From the NCBI GenBank assembly GCA_030063045.1, contig JAQSEB010000033.1, forward strand, positions 496,001 through 560,000: a DNA stretch of 64,000 nucleotides, in the 5' to 3' direction. A program made the position numbers and the translations under genes. Positions 31,093 through 42,869 of the stretch are shown in pieces (the first letter of the stretch is position 1; each line of letters begins with the position of its first letter). Source of the DNA: Pratylenchus scribneri (lineage: Eukaryota > Nematoda > Chromadorea > Rhabditida > Pratylenchidae). The notes under the pieces are model-generated. The model saw only the letters and a program-made list of their open reading frames with translations. It had not been told where the DNA came from and did not search any database.

Positions 31093-33094
31093 TCATTGTG
31101 TAATTGCCTTAATAGCCGGATATAATTGTCGAAATATTTTATATTTTCTTTCATAATCCTCCGTGAATTTTTCTTCTGGTTCAAATGTTTCGGAAATTTC
31201 TGGTGTTTTAAAAACTTCATTAAGCTTTTTGCCCTTCTCAGCTGCCATTATTCCAATTCTTGCTGCACCAAAAGCAGCACCCAAATCGCATCCTTCTTTC
31301 GGCAAATCAATGCGCATTCCAAGGACAGTGGCAATTGTCTTTAGCCAATAAATTGAACGAGTACCTCCGCCAATTGCGATTATTTGGTCAAATTTTGTGC
31401 CAATTTGTTTCATCGCTTCCAAAATATCTCGAAATGAAAATGCAATCCCTTCAAGCACAGCCTAAAATATAAAATTATTACTAAATTTATATAAATAAAT
31501 AGAATAAATTATTATTTGGACCTGAGTTAAAATAGTTCGATCCGTTCCATGGGAAAGACCAATAAATGCGCCTCGAATTTTGGCATCATTATGTGGAGTT
31601 CGTTCACCCGAAAGATAGGGTAAAAATGTGATTTCAGTTGGTGGCCTCAAATCCTCGCCTAATTCTTCAATTAATTCATTTGTCCCAATTCCAGTGATTT
31701 TTGAAAGCCAGTTTAGGGAATCCGCCGCCGACAAACTTACACCCATTTGGTGCCAAATGCCTGGAATTGCGTGACAAAATGTATGAATTCCATTAGATGG
31801 ACTGGGACGATAATCGTTGGTGGCGGTGAAAAGAACGCCGGAAGTGCCAATGGAAAGGAAGGCAATTCCTGGATTAATCTAAAAAGGGAAAATATAAATA
31901 TATGAGGGGTAAATTTGGGTAATTGGTAAATCCCGGGATTTACCAAATTTTTAGTCTAGTAAATTCCGGGAATTTTAGCTTCTAGATATCCCACAGACTC
32001 TCGATTTAATAGACGAGATTTCAATTTCAGATTGTTCTGAGTTTGTTTAGTAACAATTTCGCTAGATTACTACCCCGCTTCTGGCGCCCTCTAACTTTAT
32101 TACCGGTCTGGAACTGAAATTTCATAAAGTAGTAAATCGACCATGTCGAGTTGAATGAGCTTATTCTCGAATGCGTACGCTACGAAGAAGCCGAGATTCT
32201 CGAAATTTAACCAGCCAAGCATCTTCGTAAATACTGGCGTGGATTTACCAATTCCTCATATTTACCATTACAAATATAAAAACATTAAAATGGCACTAAC
32301 AATTCCAACTCCGCATGCCGATGCTGCATTATCTCCAGCCCCTCCGGCCACAGTAACTTTTCTTCCCTCCGGAATGCCCCATTTCAACATTAATTCGGGT
32401 CGAAGAATGCCGGCTGCCTCAATTCCCTCAACCAATTTTGGCATTTGATCAACACAAAGGCCGGAAGCAGTTTTGGCAATCAATTCTTCAGACCAGCATC
32501 GATTTTTCACATCCAACCATGAAGTTCCGGATGAATCCGACATTTCACTGATGAATTCATTTGTAAGCCAAAAGCGTAAATAATCCTTCGGCAAAAGTAT
32601 CTGCCAATTTGAATATTCAAATTTATTTAATTTTCAAATGAATTTACTTTGGAAATAGATTCAAAAACGTGAGGTTCATTTTTCTCTAGCCAAGCCAATT
32701 TTGGAGCAGTGAATCCGGGGAAGACCAAATTTCCGGTATATTCTTGGAATTTTGGATTTGAATTCAATTGGGCGGCCTCTTCATGGCTTCTGGTGTCATT
32801 CCATAAAATACACGGACGCAATGGTTTGTTTTGAGCATCCAACAATGTTGCCCCGTGCATTTGACCGGATAGCCCAATTCCTTTCAATGAAGATAATCCA
32901 AAAGGATTTTGGCATTTAATTTGTTCCATTGCCAATTCGGTTGCTTTAATCCAACTTTCCGGATTTTGTTCAGACCATCCTGGTTTTGGACGTGAAATTT
33001 CCAATGGACTAGAGGCAGAGGCAATGATTCGTTGTTGTCCATCAATTAGTAAAATTTTGACACTTGAAGTGCCCAAATCAATGCCCAAATACAT
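31093..33094 (-). CDS. xylB: Xylulokinase (FGGY family), bacterial type, with introns
   Basis: Phosphorylates D-xylulose at O5, feeding the pentose phosphate pathway. Four exons (33094-32648, 32600-32301, 31878-31522, 31461-31093), all junctions in phase 0, give 490 residues, the usual bacterial XylB length. Motifs: MYLGIDLGTSSVKILLID (phosphate 1), GLSGQMHGATLL, WNDTRSHEEA (catalytic Asp), FPGFTAPKLAWL, AGGAGDNAASACG, SIGTSGVLFTA (phosphate 2), FLPYLSGERTPHNDAK, and AIGGGTRSIYWLKTIATVLG (adenosine site). From memory this wording is that of proteobacterial XylB rather than the longer animal XYLB. The second intron carries a 359-bp MITE. The upstream DNA has TGATAAG on the coding strand (33271-33265). 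No targeting peptide is seen, so it is probably cytosolic. Confidence 0.92.
31908..32266. mobile_element. 359-bp MITE in the xylB intron (family also in the GH35 gene)
   Basis: The ends GGTAAATTTGGGTAATTGGT and, inverted, GGTAAATATGAGGAATTGGT match at most positions. The interior shares AATTTCATAAAGTA, AATCGA and TATTCTCGAAT words, in the same order and orientation, with the elements at 57493-57876 and 58759-59108. Confidence 0.72.
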
Positions 33095-34221
33095 TTTTTT
33101 TTAAATTTAATTTTTAATTTATATAATATTAAAAAAATTTAATTAATATAATAAAATACCTAGAAATTAGATAAAAAAATATTTAAGTAATAAGAAAATA
33201 GGTGGAAAAGAATTGATTAATTTCTCTTTTTCTCATAAATACATATGATTGATTTCCATTTTTCCTTATCATTTATTTCAAAGAAGTTTAATTTTTTATT
33301 CTAATTGATTAATTGAATATATCATTTTTTGTATTATTTTTCCAAAGAAATAATTGAAAATATTGTATAATATATTTTTAGCTGAAAATTAGAAACAAAT
33401 TAATTCAGATTTATGGTCCCGGCTCATCCACAGGGACTGGGCCAATTTCAGTGTTAATGAGCTCAATTGAAGTTTTTATTTTTGTTAGTATTTATTCCAA
33501 AGTGCTTAAATCGCAAGGACAAAACACATCCCTAATGAATGGAAGGAAATGTAATAAATGCGCGATTAACTGCTGGCCGAATTATATTCTTCAGCCAAAT
33601 TCATCAACAAGACACTCATCAAAGAATGTTCAACCGTGAACAACAATCCCGTTAAAATGATTATTTTATTATAATTGAATACTAAATGGTCGATTGGAAG
33701 AACCTTTTTTTTATTAGATATCATATCAATAATTTTACATAATTAATCCTTTTGTATAAAATGCGTATATATGAGAATAATATGCTTTTAATAATAAATA
33801 TTATTTTCATCTTTGTTTGGGTTTTTTTATTAAATTTTTATTACAAAATTCGGCTTTTCCTGGCCCAAAAGACGGCGTATTATGTACTGCCTATGCCTAC
33901 TACTACTACATTATCTACCACGTAGCGCGTACGTATTATACGTAGTTTTTATACGGAAATCGGAAAGTCAATTTCATATATGAAAATTCTAATATTGCCC
34001 CAAGCCAAGCTCAGCCATACACATGGGACATGGACAAAGGACAACAAAGAACAAATGATTTCTTAATATTATTTCACTTTCATATTTCTCTATCAAATAA
34101 CAAATTCTGATATTACCAAACAAATATCGATCGAACTGCTTATTCATTATTCCCAGCAGAGAATTCACATTATAAATAAAATAAACAAAATTCCTCTATA
34201 TTTCGAAATATTCTTTAAAAA
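33095..34221. other. Intergenic, nothing recognised
   Basis: About 1.1 kb of AT-rich spacer holding the presumed upstream regions of xylB and of the divergent THAP gene. A GATA-type site in the sense of xylB lies at 33265-33271. No gene seen. Confidence 0.5.
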
Positions 34222-37200
34222 ATGACTTGTCCAATTTGTGGCATGTCAAGTACAACATATACGGGAATAAGATTTCCCTGTTCAATTCGAAGGGCCAACA
34301 AATTCCATGAGGCATTGTCCATTCCAACTTGGGTGGATGTTGGCCAATGCTATGTTTGATTAGCAATTTTAAATTCCAAAAAGGGTTTTCCCTTTTCAAG
34401 ATATGTTTTGATCATTTCAATGAAGAGGATTTGATTGTGGATGAAGAAGGCGTCATTTTGGGTGTTCGAAAAGAGGCGGTGCCCAATGTTTGAATTCCAT
34501 TAAATATTTTTGGGAAAATATTAAATAAATTAAGCTCCAGAAAAGTAATCCAAATTGGGCCAAACAGCATCAAATCCAACAAGATGCCAGAGTTGCCCAA
34601 TTTATTGATTGTCCATTTTGTGGACTCCAATTGAATGGGACCGGTCGATTTTTTCTTTTGCAAACCCATATTGAGGCCGAACATGGTTTGAGGGCGGATG
34701 TAGGAAATTTAAGACGGATTGTTTTGGAAAGACGACGACGAATTGAGAAAAGAGTAAATTCATCATAATTATGTTTATATTGGATTATCCGTATATTAAG
34801 CAATATTATACGTCTCACATTCAACAAAATCAAATTGGAGAGGATGAACCCGGCACATCCTCTTCATCCACTGCTTCGGCAACAGTAAATGTGATACCAA
34901 AGGTCAATGAAAATGGCAATATTTTGCCATCAATTCCAACAAATGTAATATAAATTGGACATTAAAATATACAAATATAAAAATAGATGGACAATGTCGA
35001 AATGGTGATATGCACAATTTGCAATGAAAATGTTTCATCCCATAAAATGCAAATTCACATGTACGGAGTGCATAATATGGGGGTAATAAATTTGAAAATG
35101 TGTTTGGCCAGCCATAGATCGGTGCCAAAAATTGATGGTAGAAAAAATATTGTTGAGAAAAAGGTGGCCGAAAAAAAGGTTTTTGTTGGGATTAATTGGC
35201 TAAAAAATAATTGGATTATTCAGTCAAATCAAATTGGCTATTCAATTCATCAGCCAAAAATGTTGCCAAATTCTTCCTCGGCAAATTTGAAAATAAAAAC
35301 CGAAATTAACACTGAAGATGGAAAAAAGGTTAATGAATGAATAAGAATTGAAATTTGATTCAACTTTTTAGGAGTTAAATAATCAGCAAAAATTGAAGGA
35401 ATCCTCGAATATGGAAAAATCGAAATCGAATGAAAGCTCAAAATCACCAAATTCGCCGCCTTTGAATTTGTTTTTTCGAACATTGCTTAATAATTCCTCC
35501 TCATCCTCAATTGAAAGACAAAATAGTCAAGAGGAACAAATGGATTGGGCATTGGCCATGACTGTTGCGGTGGCACAAGAAAAAAAGATGGACACAAAAG
35601 TTGAAGGAAAATCGCGCACCACTGGAAATGGGGTGAATATTTTTGGGATTGGAACATTTGAACAACAATTCCCAAATTCATAGATTAATGCTGGAAAAGT
35701 TGCAAAGGAAAAAGAAATGCCGAAGAATATTCAAATTCCAAAAAATATTAATTTGCGTCCATCAACCATCAATTTTAATCCAAATAATAAAAATAATGAA
35801 TTGGGCCAAAACAATGATGGCGGTGCTGGAATGAATGGAAGGGCCACAATGAATTATTACAAAAATAGTTCAACAATTATTCGATCACCGCCTTCATCCA
35901 TTCCATGCGCAAAAGATCCAATTGGGAAATGGAAACCATTGGGTGGAATTTTATCATCCGAATATATTCCATCGAAACGATGGCGCGAAGAAATTACACT
36001 TTCTGGCATTGAGGTGGTCCAATTTGATTGGATAATATTAAAAAAAATAAACATTTTAGGGAAATAATAAAAGACAAAAATTATGCGAAAATATGAAGAA
36101 AGTTAGCCAAAACAATAAGGAACTACAATGTTCTTCATCCAAAATGCCGAACATTCAGCCGATAAATCCGCACAAATTCATTTGCCCATTATGCCATAAA
36201 AAGTGGATTTTGCAAAATGAATTGCGCCATCATTTAATTTACAATCATAATATTCCACCGAATAGTCAAAATTTGGTGGAAATTGAACGACAATCAGTGA
36301 TTAGACCAAAAAAGCAACAGAGTGAACAATCATCTTCTAGCCAAGTGAATAATAATTAATTTTATTTTCAATATTTAAACATTTATTAAAGTTTACTGAT
36401 GGCCCTAATGAGGAGGAACCCCGATTAATTAGACAATATTTTCGTACCCAATTTCCATCAAAACCCAAGCCTTGGTCAGTGAATCGACTTTTGTGCACAA
36501 TTTGTGGACAATATGTCCAATATCCACTATTTTTGACCCATCTGGCACATTGGCACGACATTCATTTGGATTCGGAAGAGCACATTGGCCTTTATGCCAT
36601 TGCTGGTCATGGTGAACAGGTGGAATAAAAGGGAGAGAGGAGAATTCCCAAAATGCGAATTTTAGTTTGAAAAAGTTGACAAATCGTATAAACCATTCAG
36701 TGAGGAAGAAAAACGGAAAATTGGAACATATAAAATGGCGGGGCATTCAGTTTATTGGATCGCAAAACAATTGGGTCGACCACATTCCCTGGTCAATTAT
36801 ATTCTCAACAAAATGGGCATTCCTGTATGTGAAATTATCATTTTTATTTTATTTTCCTTTTATTTAAAGATTCATTCCAATTTGAATGACCCTCACTGTC
36901 AACAAGAAGAAGAGGAGAAGGAGGAAGAAATTAAGAAAATTTTGGAAATTGTGAGAGAAGATGCAGAGCAAAATGGAAAGGAAGAGGATGAAGAAGGCGA
37001 TGATCGGCAACAAATCCAATATCATCCGGTGAGGAAATTCAAATTTACCGTATTTCTTCTATTAGTAGCCCCATCACTATCTGAAGCCCCTTCTTTTATT
37101 TATAGCCCCTCACTAGAGAGTCTCTGAAATTTATTAAGCCCGGAGGGCAACTAATAGAAGAAATACGGTATTCAATAAATTTGGTGATTTATTAAATTAT

Positions 37201-38360
37201 TATGCATTATAGATTCGGATAAAGAAGCGTACAACTAAAGAAGAAAGGCAAAAAGTGCTTAAATATAAGGCCCAAGGATATAGCAACAATTGGATTGCCC
37301 ATAAACTTGGCCGTTCTCACACATTGATTAATAATATTGTGAAAGCGATGAATATTAAAACAGCTGGGAATAGGCAAAAAAGACGAAGAAGCAAAAAAGT
37401 GGAATCAGCAGAGGATGAAGAAGAGGAAGAGGAGGAAGAAATGGAAGAAGGGCAAGAAGAAACAGAAGATGAACAACAGGCGAAAAGAAAATATACCCGG
37501 GTCAATGAAAAATCAACAAACGAGGCTGAAAATTCAAATCATTATGAATTAACTGTAAGGAATATATATTATTATTATTAATTATAGGGAATGAATTTAT
37601 ATTTTGTTTGCGAACTTAAATAGTTTAATAACCTACGAAAACATGTTTTTTAACTGTTTTAGTTTATTTGCATGGATTTTTTTTGTCAATATACATCAAT
37701 ATTTTGCCTTTTTTGGTCGTCCATATTTTGAGATTTTTTAAAAATTTTGGTTATTTTTTTTAGAAAATTTTGGCACTTTTTTTATAATTTTTTGATATCG
37801 TAAAATATAAATTTTTGCCATAATTATTATATTGGAATAATTTTTATTTTATTTTTAGTTGAAAAGGGACAAATTTGGAAGAAATTTTTGCGTTTTTTGT
37901 AAGCGACCAATTCATCGACGCCATTTTCTTATACATTTGGAAAAATCACACGATGTGAATATGGAGGAGGGCAAAAATGAATCAGAAGAATATGAATTTA
38001 TTCAAAAATATTGCATCAAATTGGAACCGAAAAAAGTGATTAATTATTAAATTTAATATAAAATTCAATTTTAGCTGCCAACTGAAAAGGTGGTAATAAA
38101 GGAAGAACCAGCGGATGAGGTCGAAAATGTGGAGGAAACATCCAATGCAAAAATGAGGAAAAGTTTAGTGCATAATTCACCGACAAAAATTGGTGCAAAT
38201 TTATTAAAAATAAAATGTGAATATTTTTTTTCTAGACAAGATTATTCCAAAAATGGAACAAATGGATGAGGAGGAGGAAATTGAAATGAATCGTGGCAAT
38301 AATAATAATAATAATGATGACCATGATTATGGATGTGCTAATATGTGGATTAGATTATGA
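34222..38360 (+). CDS. THAP-like / multi-C2H2 / double helix-turn-helix nuclear protein
   Basis: About a dozen exons join without a break from ATG 34222 to TGA 38358-38360. The first two encode a THAP-like zinc module: CPIC, then RFP and a Trp, then CFDHF (C-x2-C and C-x2-H ligands). Single C2H2-type fingers follow: CPFCGLQL with H-x4-H (34610-34690), CTICNENV (35010-35080), CPLCHKKW (36180-36250), CTICGQYV (36500-36560) and CVFCKRPI (37890-37950). Two related HTH modules lie between them: AGHSVYWIAKQLGRPHSLVN (36735-36800) and AQGYSNNWIAHKLGRSHTLI (37270-37330). Both resemble the HTH_38/IS30-Tc type used by transposases. Ser-rich linkers, acidic runs and a VIKEEP SUMO-type site (38098-38115) complete it. 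DNA binding is inferred. It could be a domesticated transposase derivative. Confidence 0.62.
37046..37170. mobile_element. 125-bp mariner-like MITE in an intron of the THAP gene
   Basis: Perfect 21-bp inverted ends starting TACCGTATTTCTTC, with TA at both outer edges, as expected of a TA target duplication. The interior is about 83 bp with no coding capacity. The terminal TACCGTA is shared with the element in the argG intron (5204-5267). Confidence 0.75.
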
Positions 38361-38544
38361 ATGACGAATATATTAATTTTAATATACATCAATTTTATTC
38401 GTAAAAATTAATTACGCCATTTTAATTTGTTAATTTCGCTTTTTTCATCAATATATTTTGCATAAAATTTATTAATCCATTTATATAACCGGAAAATATT
38501 TTTTATACCAACAAAAGACTTTTTAATTTCTAATAAATCGGGAG

Positions 38545-38788
38545 CCGGTTTTAGACCATACAAACCTTATAAAAATTTGTAGATCTCATCTAAAGGCATC
38601 AAAATATATGGTATATAAAATTGCAAATTTTGATACAAAATTTGAGTTTAAAACCAAAAACTAGGTTTATAGTTTGAGCAGTTTTATTCCTTAATTTTGT
38701 GCCAATTGGTATTTTATACATATATCATTCGATGCGTCTCGATGAGATCTACAAATTGGCATAAGATTTGCATATGGAACGTTTTCTG
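38545..38788. mobile_element. Foldback MITE of the CCGGTTTT family
   Basis: CCGGTTTTAGACC opens the left end. AATTTGTAGATCTCATC near 38574-38590 is inverted at 38741-38757 (GATGAGATCTACAAATT). The copy in the argF intron (11970-12171) shares both words. It lies between the convergent THAP and EFR3-like genes. Confidence 0.65.
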
Positions 38789-38860
38789 ATATTAAAAAAC
38801 TGTTTTGTTCGTAAAAAATAGTATAAAACAAATAGTAAATTTACAAAGAATAATGGGAAA

Positions 38861-40739
38861 CTATTGTTTTTGGATTGGAGGTTGGAAAAAGGGTTTATCG
38901 GCAATCATGACCGGAAGAGTGGAGCCAGTTTGAATGACTGCGTGTAATTTCATCGAATCCGGAATTGCACTGGACAATTTGTTCATTGCCTCAATCAATT
39001 TGTCCTCAAATAATAATTAAAATTAATTAAATTTGCCATCAAATTTGTGCCAAACTTGATATTCGGCAATCATTTTTATGTCTTTTCTCGTTTTTGACAT
39101 TTCCATTGATATTTGTAAAAGTTCCAAAATTCCCATGAAATTTTGCTTTTGCACTTTAATACTTTGAATTCGATTTTCAGTTTTCATTGATTTTATTGAT
39201 TTTGAATCAGAGTCAAATGGACGGGCTAAATTGAATGAATTTCAATTTAAAATATTTTAATATTTATTTATTTACCAACGAGTGGAACAAAATTAGCCAA
39301 TAAATTTGCCATCCCCAATAATTCATAAGTGGATGCACATTTTTGTAAATTTAAAATTTGATGAATTAAACACTAAAATTATTATTAATTTAAATATTTT
39401 AATATTTGGTTTTGACCTGCAAAAATAAATCCAATTTTTCATCGCCGGATTCGGCCATAATGGCAATGAAAAAATTGGTTAAAAAATTATTTGGCAAATT
39501 CCAAGAATCGGTGACGGTTAAATGTTTGAAAATTGGTTCAATAAGAAATCGAAAAAAATAAAAATATTAATTGGGAATAAAAATGAATTAATTTCAATTT
39601 TACTTCAAATTCGCCGGAGCACATCGCAAAATTAATTCCCTCAAAAAGGCAATGAATAAAGTGTTGAAATCAATGTCAGAATCAACAAATTCCAATCCAT
39701 CTGCCACTTCAACTTGATCTGCAAAATATTTTGCCAAAATAAATATTAAATTAACCCACCCTCTGCCTCATAAAGCAATTCAATGAGCAAAAAATCAATG
39801 TTTTTATTGAACAATTCCCTGGCCCATTTTTCATATTTCTTTGGCACATGAATCAGCAATAAATTTGCACAAATCACTAAAAAATATATTTCAATAAAAT
39901 CCCTTTTTTGTCACCTTTTATTCCCAAAAATCCATTCATTCTTTTTGCATCGCCATTCCTTTTGTCCATGAATGTCATCAATTTTTGTGCAATTAAATTG
40001 TATTCTTTATGTAATCCTTCGCCAATGTCCTTATGCAATTTTGAATGCCTTTATTACAAAAATAAAATATAAAAATTTTTATTTTTATTACAGTAATTAA
40101 GAAATTTTCTTCAGGGCCTTTTTTACGATTCTTTGGAGAGGGAGTTCATTTCCTGAGGCATCCTCAAATATTTTTCCCTTTTTTTTCTTTTAATTCGGTG
40201 AATGATTAATTTATTTATTGCGAATATTTTGTTATCCTTGACCTCAGGAAAAGTTGTGTGCCCATTGTCTCTAGCCTGGGTTCGTCCGTTTGCAACAATC
40301 TTTTGACCATGTCGAAATAATTTTGTACAAGTAAAGGCCAACTCGCAACTTTTCGACAATTTTCCAGCAACAAATCAATGATATTTACGGCAATCTATTT
40401 TGACCAATAATGTGCAAAATAATGTTTCCATTCTCACCTCAACCCGATTATAGTTGTTCCTATCCAAATCCCTGTTTAAATTGTGGGAAATTAATTAATT
40501 AAATAATATTTATTAAATGTTTGCCTGTTTAAATGTTGAAGCAAATATGTTCCAATGCCGCTGATTTCCTCCGGATCGGCGCCGGAAATTAATTTTTGCA
40601 ATTTTTTATCCTGCTTCAACAATTCCACCTCTCTTTTGCCCATCAATCCGGTTGCATTTGCCCCGGTCATAATTTGAGTGGAATTGGCCAGCAAATTGGG
40701 ATTGGGTCGATTGCCGAAACAACTTATAATTGCACCCAT
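38861..40739 (-). CDS. EFR3-like plasma-membrane scaffold (helical repeat protein)
   Basis: ATG at 40739 begins MGAIISCFGN; Gly2 and Cys7 would permit lipid attachment. The first exons read SGIGTYLLQHLNRD, then VEIAVNIIDLLLENC, VQNYFDMVKRLLQTDEPRLE and MGTQLF. This matches the order of EFR3 N-terminal repeats (IG-YL-RL-RD, IA-LD-LL-C, F-MV-LL-D-P-L, GT-F). EFR3 recruits PI4-kinase III-alpha to the plasma membrane. Later exons (near 39870-40030, 39600-39720, 39420-39560, 39100-39370, 38861-39005) are helical and Leu-rich but were not matched confidently. The exon joint around 40060-40280 is unresolved. At roughly 450-500 residues it would be shorter than usual EFR3 (about 800), so it may be a diverged or truncated member. 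Confidence 0.5.
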
Positions 40740-41672
40740 TCAAATTGATTTGGATAATATTATTTTTTTTCTAAAAAATTTGTTTTAGCTCAATTTTGCG
40801 AATATATTCAAAAAAAAAAAAAAAATAAACAGAAATAATCCCCCCTCAGGCAAAAACGGTTTTAAAAGTGTAATGGAAAATAATAATCCACCTAAAATTC
40901 AAAACAGACGAAAAGTAAAATAAACAAAAAGGAAAAAACGTAATTGTTTTCCGGACGGATAAAAATATAATTTAAAAAAATTATTTCCATTTGAATTACC
41001 AAAAATGAAATTTTCACTTTTCAGAGGGGGAAAACATTTTTTGTGGCCATTGCATTGTCTGACTTTTTTATGAATGCATTAAAATGCAATGAGAGGGGGG
41101 GGGGGGGGGGGGGGGGAGTCCCATCCATTGGCATTGGCACAATCAATCCAACAAGGGAATGGGGGGGGGGGGGACAAAACCTGTCAATAACAAAACATGC
41201 CAAATGCCGAAAATGTTTTATAATATTATATGCGAATATGATGAATATTAAAACAAATGGGAGAAATTATAAAAAGTTGTCAAAAATAGCCAAAAAATAT
41301 ATGGAAAAATAGAGGGAAATGCTGCTGGGCATTTCATTTTCAACAAGCACATCCGGCATCCACTTTATACATAATAAGTGTTCTTCATTAAGGGTCCTTC
41401 TTTAAATGGATTGTTGAAAAACTAATGAGAAAATTGGGAGAAAATTGGCAACTATTTAATATAAAATTTATTGCTTATTTCAAGAATAAAATAAAAATTT
41501 AATAATCAACAATAAATTGATTGTAATCTAAATTTTTTAATCATAAAATGGCTTCAATTCCTCGATCAATTTTTTGAAAAAATGGGAAAAGAGGAGGGAA
41601 ATTGAATCCAAAAACAAATCAAAATTAATTTTTAATATTTATTACAAATTAAATGACAAAAAGAATCCAAAT
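40740..41672. other. Intergenic with two G tracts
   Basis: No gene supported. G22 lies at 41095-41116 and G13 at 41161-41173, about 45 bp apart on the same strand. Confidence 0.55.
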
Positions 41673-42869
41673 TTACATTGATTTTGATGAAATACAATGA
41701 ATTTTAATATTGCCTTTATTTTGTGTCATTGGAATGACCGTAATAATTCCTCCATTTTGCCGGCTCTTTCGTTTCCTCTTTTGTTTTTCTTTATTTACAA
41801 AAGGCAATACTGTAGAACGAATTGATTTATTTGCCAAAATCAGAACCCAAGGTTGACTCAATGAAAAACAATCTTCAACCCAAGAAATTTGGGAAAGCAA
41901 AAAACAACTTCGCATTTTTGGGTCATCATTTGGGAAAATTGAAGGCAGCCAAGTTTGACTGCCCCAAAGGGATATCTTCAATTTAAATTAATTAATAATT
42001 TTGCAAATTTTAAATAAATAAATTCACCTCGAATGCAATGAAAATGCACATGAATATCATCATCCAAAATGAGACAATGAATAAATGAATTTCATTCTTA
42101 AAATTTTGCTGTTGTCCATTTTTATTTGCTCTTTTTCTTTGAATAATTTTGGCCAAAGTTATTCCATTTATGGCCATACAAGAGAAGAGTGAAAATGAAC
42201 CAAAAATAGCGGTCATAAAATTTTGGTTTACCTGTAAATAATTTATTATAAAATGTTTTGACAAAACTAAATTACACTGTAAAAATCATATTGAACAATG
42301 ATTGGCGTGAATCCACAATTTATGTCAATTTGATAGAAATGGGCAATGGAAAATATTCGATGGAATGTTAAGCCAATGGAAATTATAAACCCAATTGAAG
42401 GAAACAAAGGCCACCATCTTTCCCAAAACTGAAATTTACTGGACATATTACTGAAATTTATGTATAAAAAGAACAATTTTATGTTTGAATGGGGAGAATA
42501 TGCCGGTTAATCGGTTGAAGGAAATGGCAATATGCAGGAAGAATATTTGATAAATCAACGAAAAATAGCAGACAATGATGGCACTAATGAGGCGAGAAGG
42601 GACCGTTGGCAATATTTCAATAAATGGACCAAACATTGGAAGTCGATAGAAAATAATTGTAATTAAACAGTGGCAAACATCCTAAAAAATTATTAATTTA
42701 ATTAATTTTTATAATTTTAATTTACCAAAATTCCATTGAAATAAATTAGTCGATAAAATGGATTTTGAAATTCAGAATTTTTGATTAAAATGTAAATAAT
42801 TCGAATATAAAGTGGGAATGAGATCAATTCATAAATGGTAAAAGCCAAAAATGCGCCAACAGAAATCAT
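41673..42869 (-). CDS. Serpentine chemoreceptor of nematode type (Srg/Srv-like)
   Basis: Start at 42869 (MISVGAFLAFTIYELISFPL); stop TAA 41675-41673. Four or five exons encode hydrophobic helices in the order expected of nematode serpentine receptors: a first helix ending RIIYILIKNS; a loop FQNPFYRLIYFNGILDV split by an intron; SAIIVCYFSLIYQIFFLHIA with SFNRLTGIFSPF at the end of TM3; WPLFPSIGFIISIGL; MTAIFGSFSLFSCMAINGI; FIVSFWMMIFMCIFIAFE; and a last helix FSLSQPWVLILANKSIRS. FNRL takes the place of the DRY-type motif, as in Srg/Srv families. The tail is Lys/Arg-rich. Known: such receptors act in chemosensory neurons; the ligand is unknown. Exact ends of exon 2 near 42480 remain uncertain. 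Confidence 0.7.
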
